Shown: one piece after another, positions 62,776 to 64,000 of the stretch
How the letters are laid out: each line of letters begins with the position of its first letter
How positions within the stretch are numbered: position 1 is the stretch's first letter
DNA from: Myoxocephalus aenaeus
Lineage: Eukaryota; Chordata; Actinopteri; Perciformes; Cottidae
Reading direction: 5' to 3'
Assembly: GCA_038501785.1 (NCBI GenBank)
Contig: JBAMJR010000168.1
Location: 1,430,001 to 1,494,000 of the forward strand
Length of the DNA stretch: 64,000 bases
The notes under the pieces: model-generated
The model's database searches: none
What the model saw: the letters and a program-made list of their open reading frames with translations, nothing else
What the model was told of the DNA's origin: nothing
Translations under genes and position numbers: made by a program

Positions 62776-62934
62776 AGCTAAGGTAATGCTTAGCTATTGG
62801 TTAATTACGTGCTGGCCTTTATGACACCAAGGAATCTGTACATATCTGTTGTACCTGACAATAACATGTGGTTTAAAGTAACTCTAATCCTTTTTTTCCT
62901 TTGTTTTGTATTCCATTCTTTCTTGTATCAACAG

Positions 62935-63996
62935 ATGGATAACACTGGTCACCGCATGGATGACCTCGTGGCATCCCTTCGTGGTATGCTAGGTGTTCAG
63001 ATGAGACTTGGAGCGGTTGACATTTCAGAAGACGGTATGTTTAAACTATGATTTAGCTTGTTTACACAATATTGCTCTGTACTGAAAAGTATTAATATTA
63101 TCCTTCTACTACTGGCCAACTTCTTTTTGTCTTTTCCAGCATCGTCTGCTGTTCAAGTTAAAATGTGTCAGAAATAAAGTGATGGGATTTACTAGGTTAC
63201 ATGTGTCACACATCAGTCATACAAATTAGTAGAGAGTGGGAACCTCCACACCACTGGTGGTACCGCTCCATAGAGGGATGTACAGACTACTAGCAGTGTT
63301 TTAAATAATGAAGCACATTGTAATCATATAGGTAGGTAGAGATCTTCCAACTGTATATGAATGTGTTCTATTGGTTCTCTCATATACAGCACGCCTTGGC
63401 TGGCAGCACAGGGACGGTTTAAAGAGGGCCTTCCTGCAGCTTAATCCATCACCCATGACCCTTTGTTGCCAGGAGCTGCTGCCCTGCTGTTCACAAAGGA
63501 GGTCCTTGCACTGTCCACCCTGACTGGGAAGTCTGGGAAAGGGGGACCTCCTGAAAAACAACTGGACGTTACCAAAGTGCAGGCCATAATATGTTATAAC
63601 AGGTCATAACACAGGCCATAACAGGTAGGTCATTGTCTTGAGTCGCATGTAGACAATGTAAAGCTTCTGCGATTTGTAAAGCAGCAGGATCACATGTTGG
63701 TGGTAAACACACCATCAGTGATGAAATATATGTTTGACCTGCACTGAATATTGGCTTGTCATATTGATATAGTTCCTAAATGTTAATCCTGATTTACTAT
63801 TGGTTCAACAGGATTTCCTGTGTAGTCAAAATATAAGAAGATGTTGTATGAATATGCGGTGTGACATCATCTCTCGTCTCTTCTCTTAACAGATGCTGTT
63901 AATAAAGAATTGCCGGAGACGAGTGCCTCGGACTTGCGAGCGGTCATCAGACGAAAGTGTAATAATGAGCAGTACAACCAAAAAAAAAAAACATAA
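62935..63996 (+). CDS. Unrecognised two-exon candidate gene, 67 aa
   Basis: The exon 62935-63034 follows a pyrimidine-rich tract and CAACAG. It opens MDNTGHRMDDLVASLRGMLG and ends with donor GTATGT after one base of a codon. An acceptor TCTCTTAACAG at 63892 gives an in-frame second exon, 63893-63996: DAVNKELPETSASDLRAVIR, then a basic end NQKKKT and a stop. An alternative acceptor at about 63140 (TTTTCCAG) gives a shorter 45-residue end (ASSAVQVKMCQK-stop). The first part may form a short amphipathic helix and the end is basic. I recognise no family. It could be a real gene with 5' exons near 61.6-61.7 kb, or part of an old repeat. Confidence 0.3.
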
Positions 63997-64000
63997 TATG

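Overview
The window looks like genomic DNA of a ray-finned (teleost) fish. The evidence is small exons with GT-AG introns, a Tc1-like transposon, a DIRS-type retrotransposon, a Gmr1-like Ty3/gypsy element, a BEL/Pao gag, hAT elements, tRNA-derived SINEs and dense TA/CA microsatellites. All gene models below were built by hand from splice sites, reading phase and recalled family features; no search was run.

Layout. (1) 1-5100, + strand: the 3' part of arpin, the Arp2/3 inhibitor, ending in a terminal exon that encodes Asp-Asp-stop. (2) 5978-7557: a dead Tc1-like transposon between TA/TG microsatellites. (3) 8382-25565, - strand: a complete 20-exon aminopeptidase N gene (anpep copy A, 946 aa). 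(4) 27.2-31.2 kb: a spacer of repeats with a SINE, part of a dispersed repeat, a decayed Gmr1-like element and its LTR. (5) 31919-59260, - strand: a second complete 20-exon anpep gene (copy B, 933 aa), a direct tandem duplicate of copy A swollen by later insertions. (6) 59.3-61.0 kb: the duplicated upstream region of copy B. (7) 61.0-64.0 kb: a hairpin repeat, a hAT element with intact 8-bp target duplications, and an unrecognised two-exon candidate gene.

The duplicated unit is about 7738-27150 (A) and 31275-60975 (B). Homology starts just after a (TA)n tract and fades out in a (CA)n-rich tract in both copies. The size difference comes mainly from four insertions in B: a DIRS element carrying a nested hAT, a 5'-truncated LINE, a 4.36-kb composite insertion, and a SINE with flanking repeat.

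Both anpep copies keep an open frame, every splice site, and the zinc and catalytic residues of M1 peptidases. They differ most in the membrane anchor and stalk. Both also keep an HNF1-like site just upstream of exon 1, which suggests two active ectopeptidases with a shared gut/kidney-type promoter. The arpin-anpep linkage matches the known vertebrate neighbourhood of these genes.
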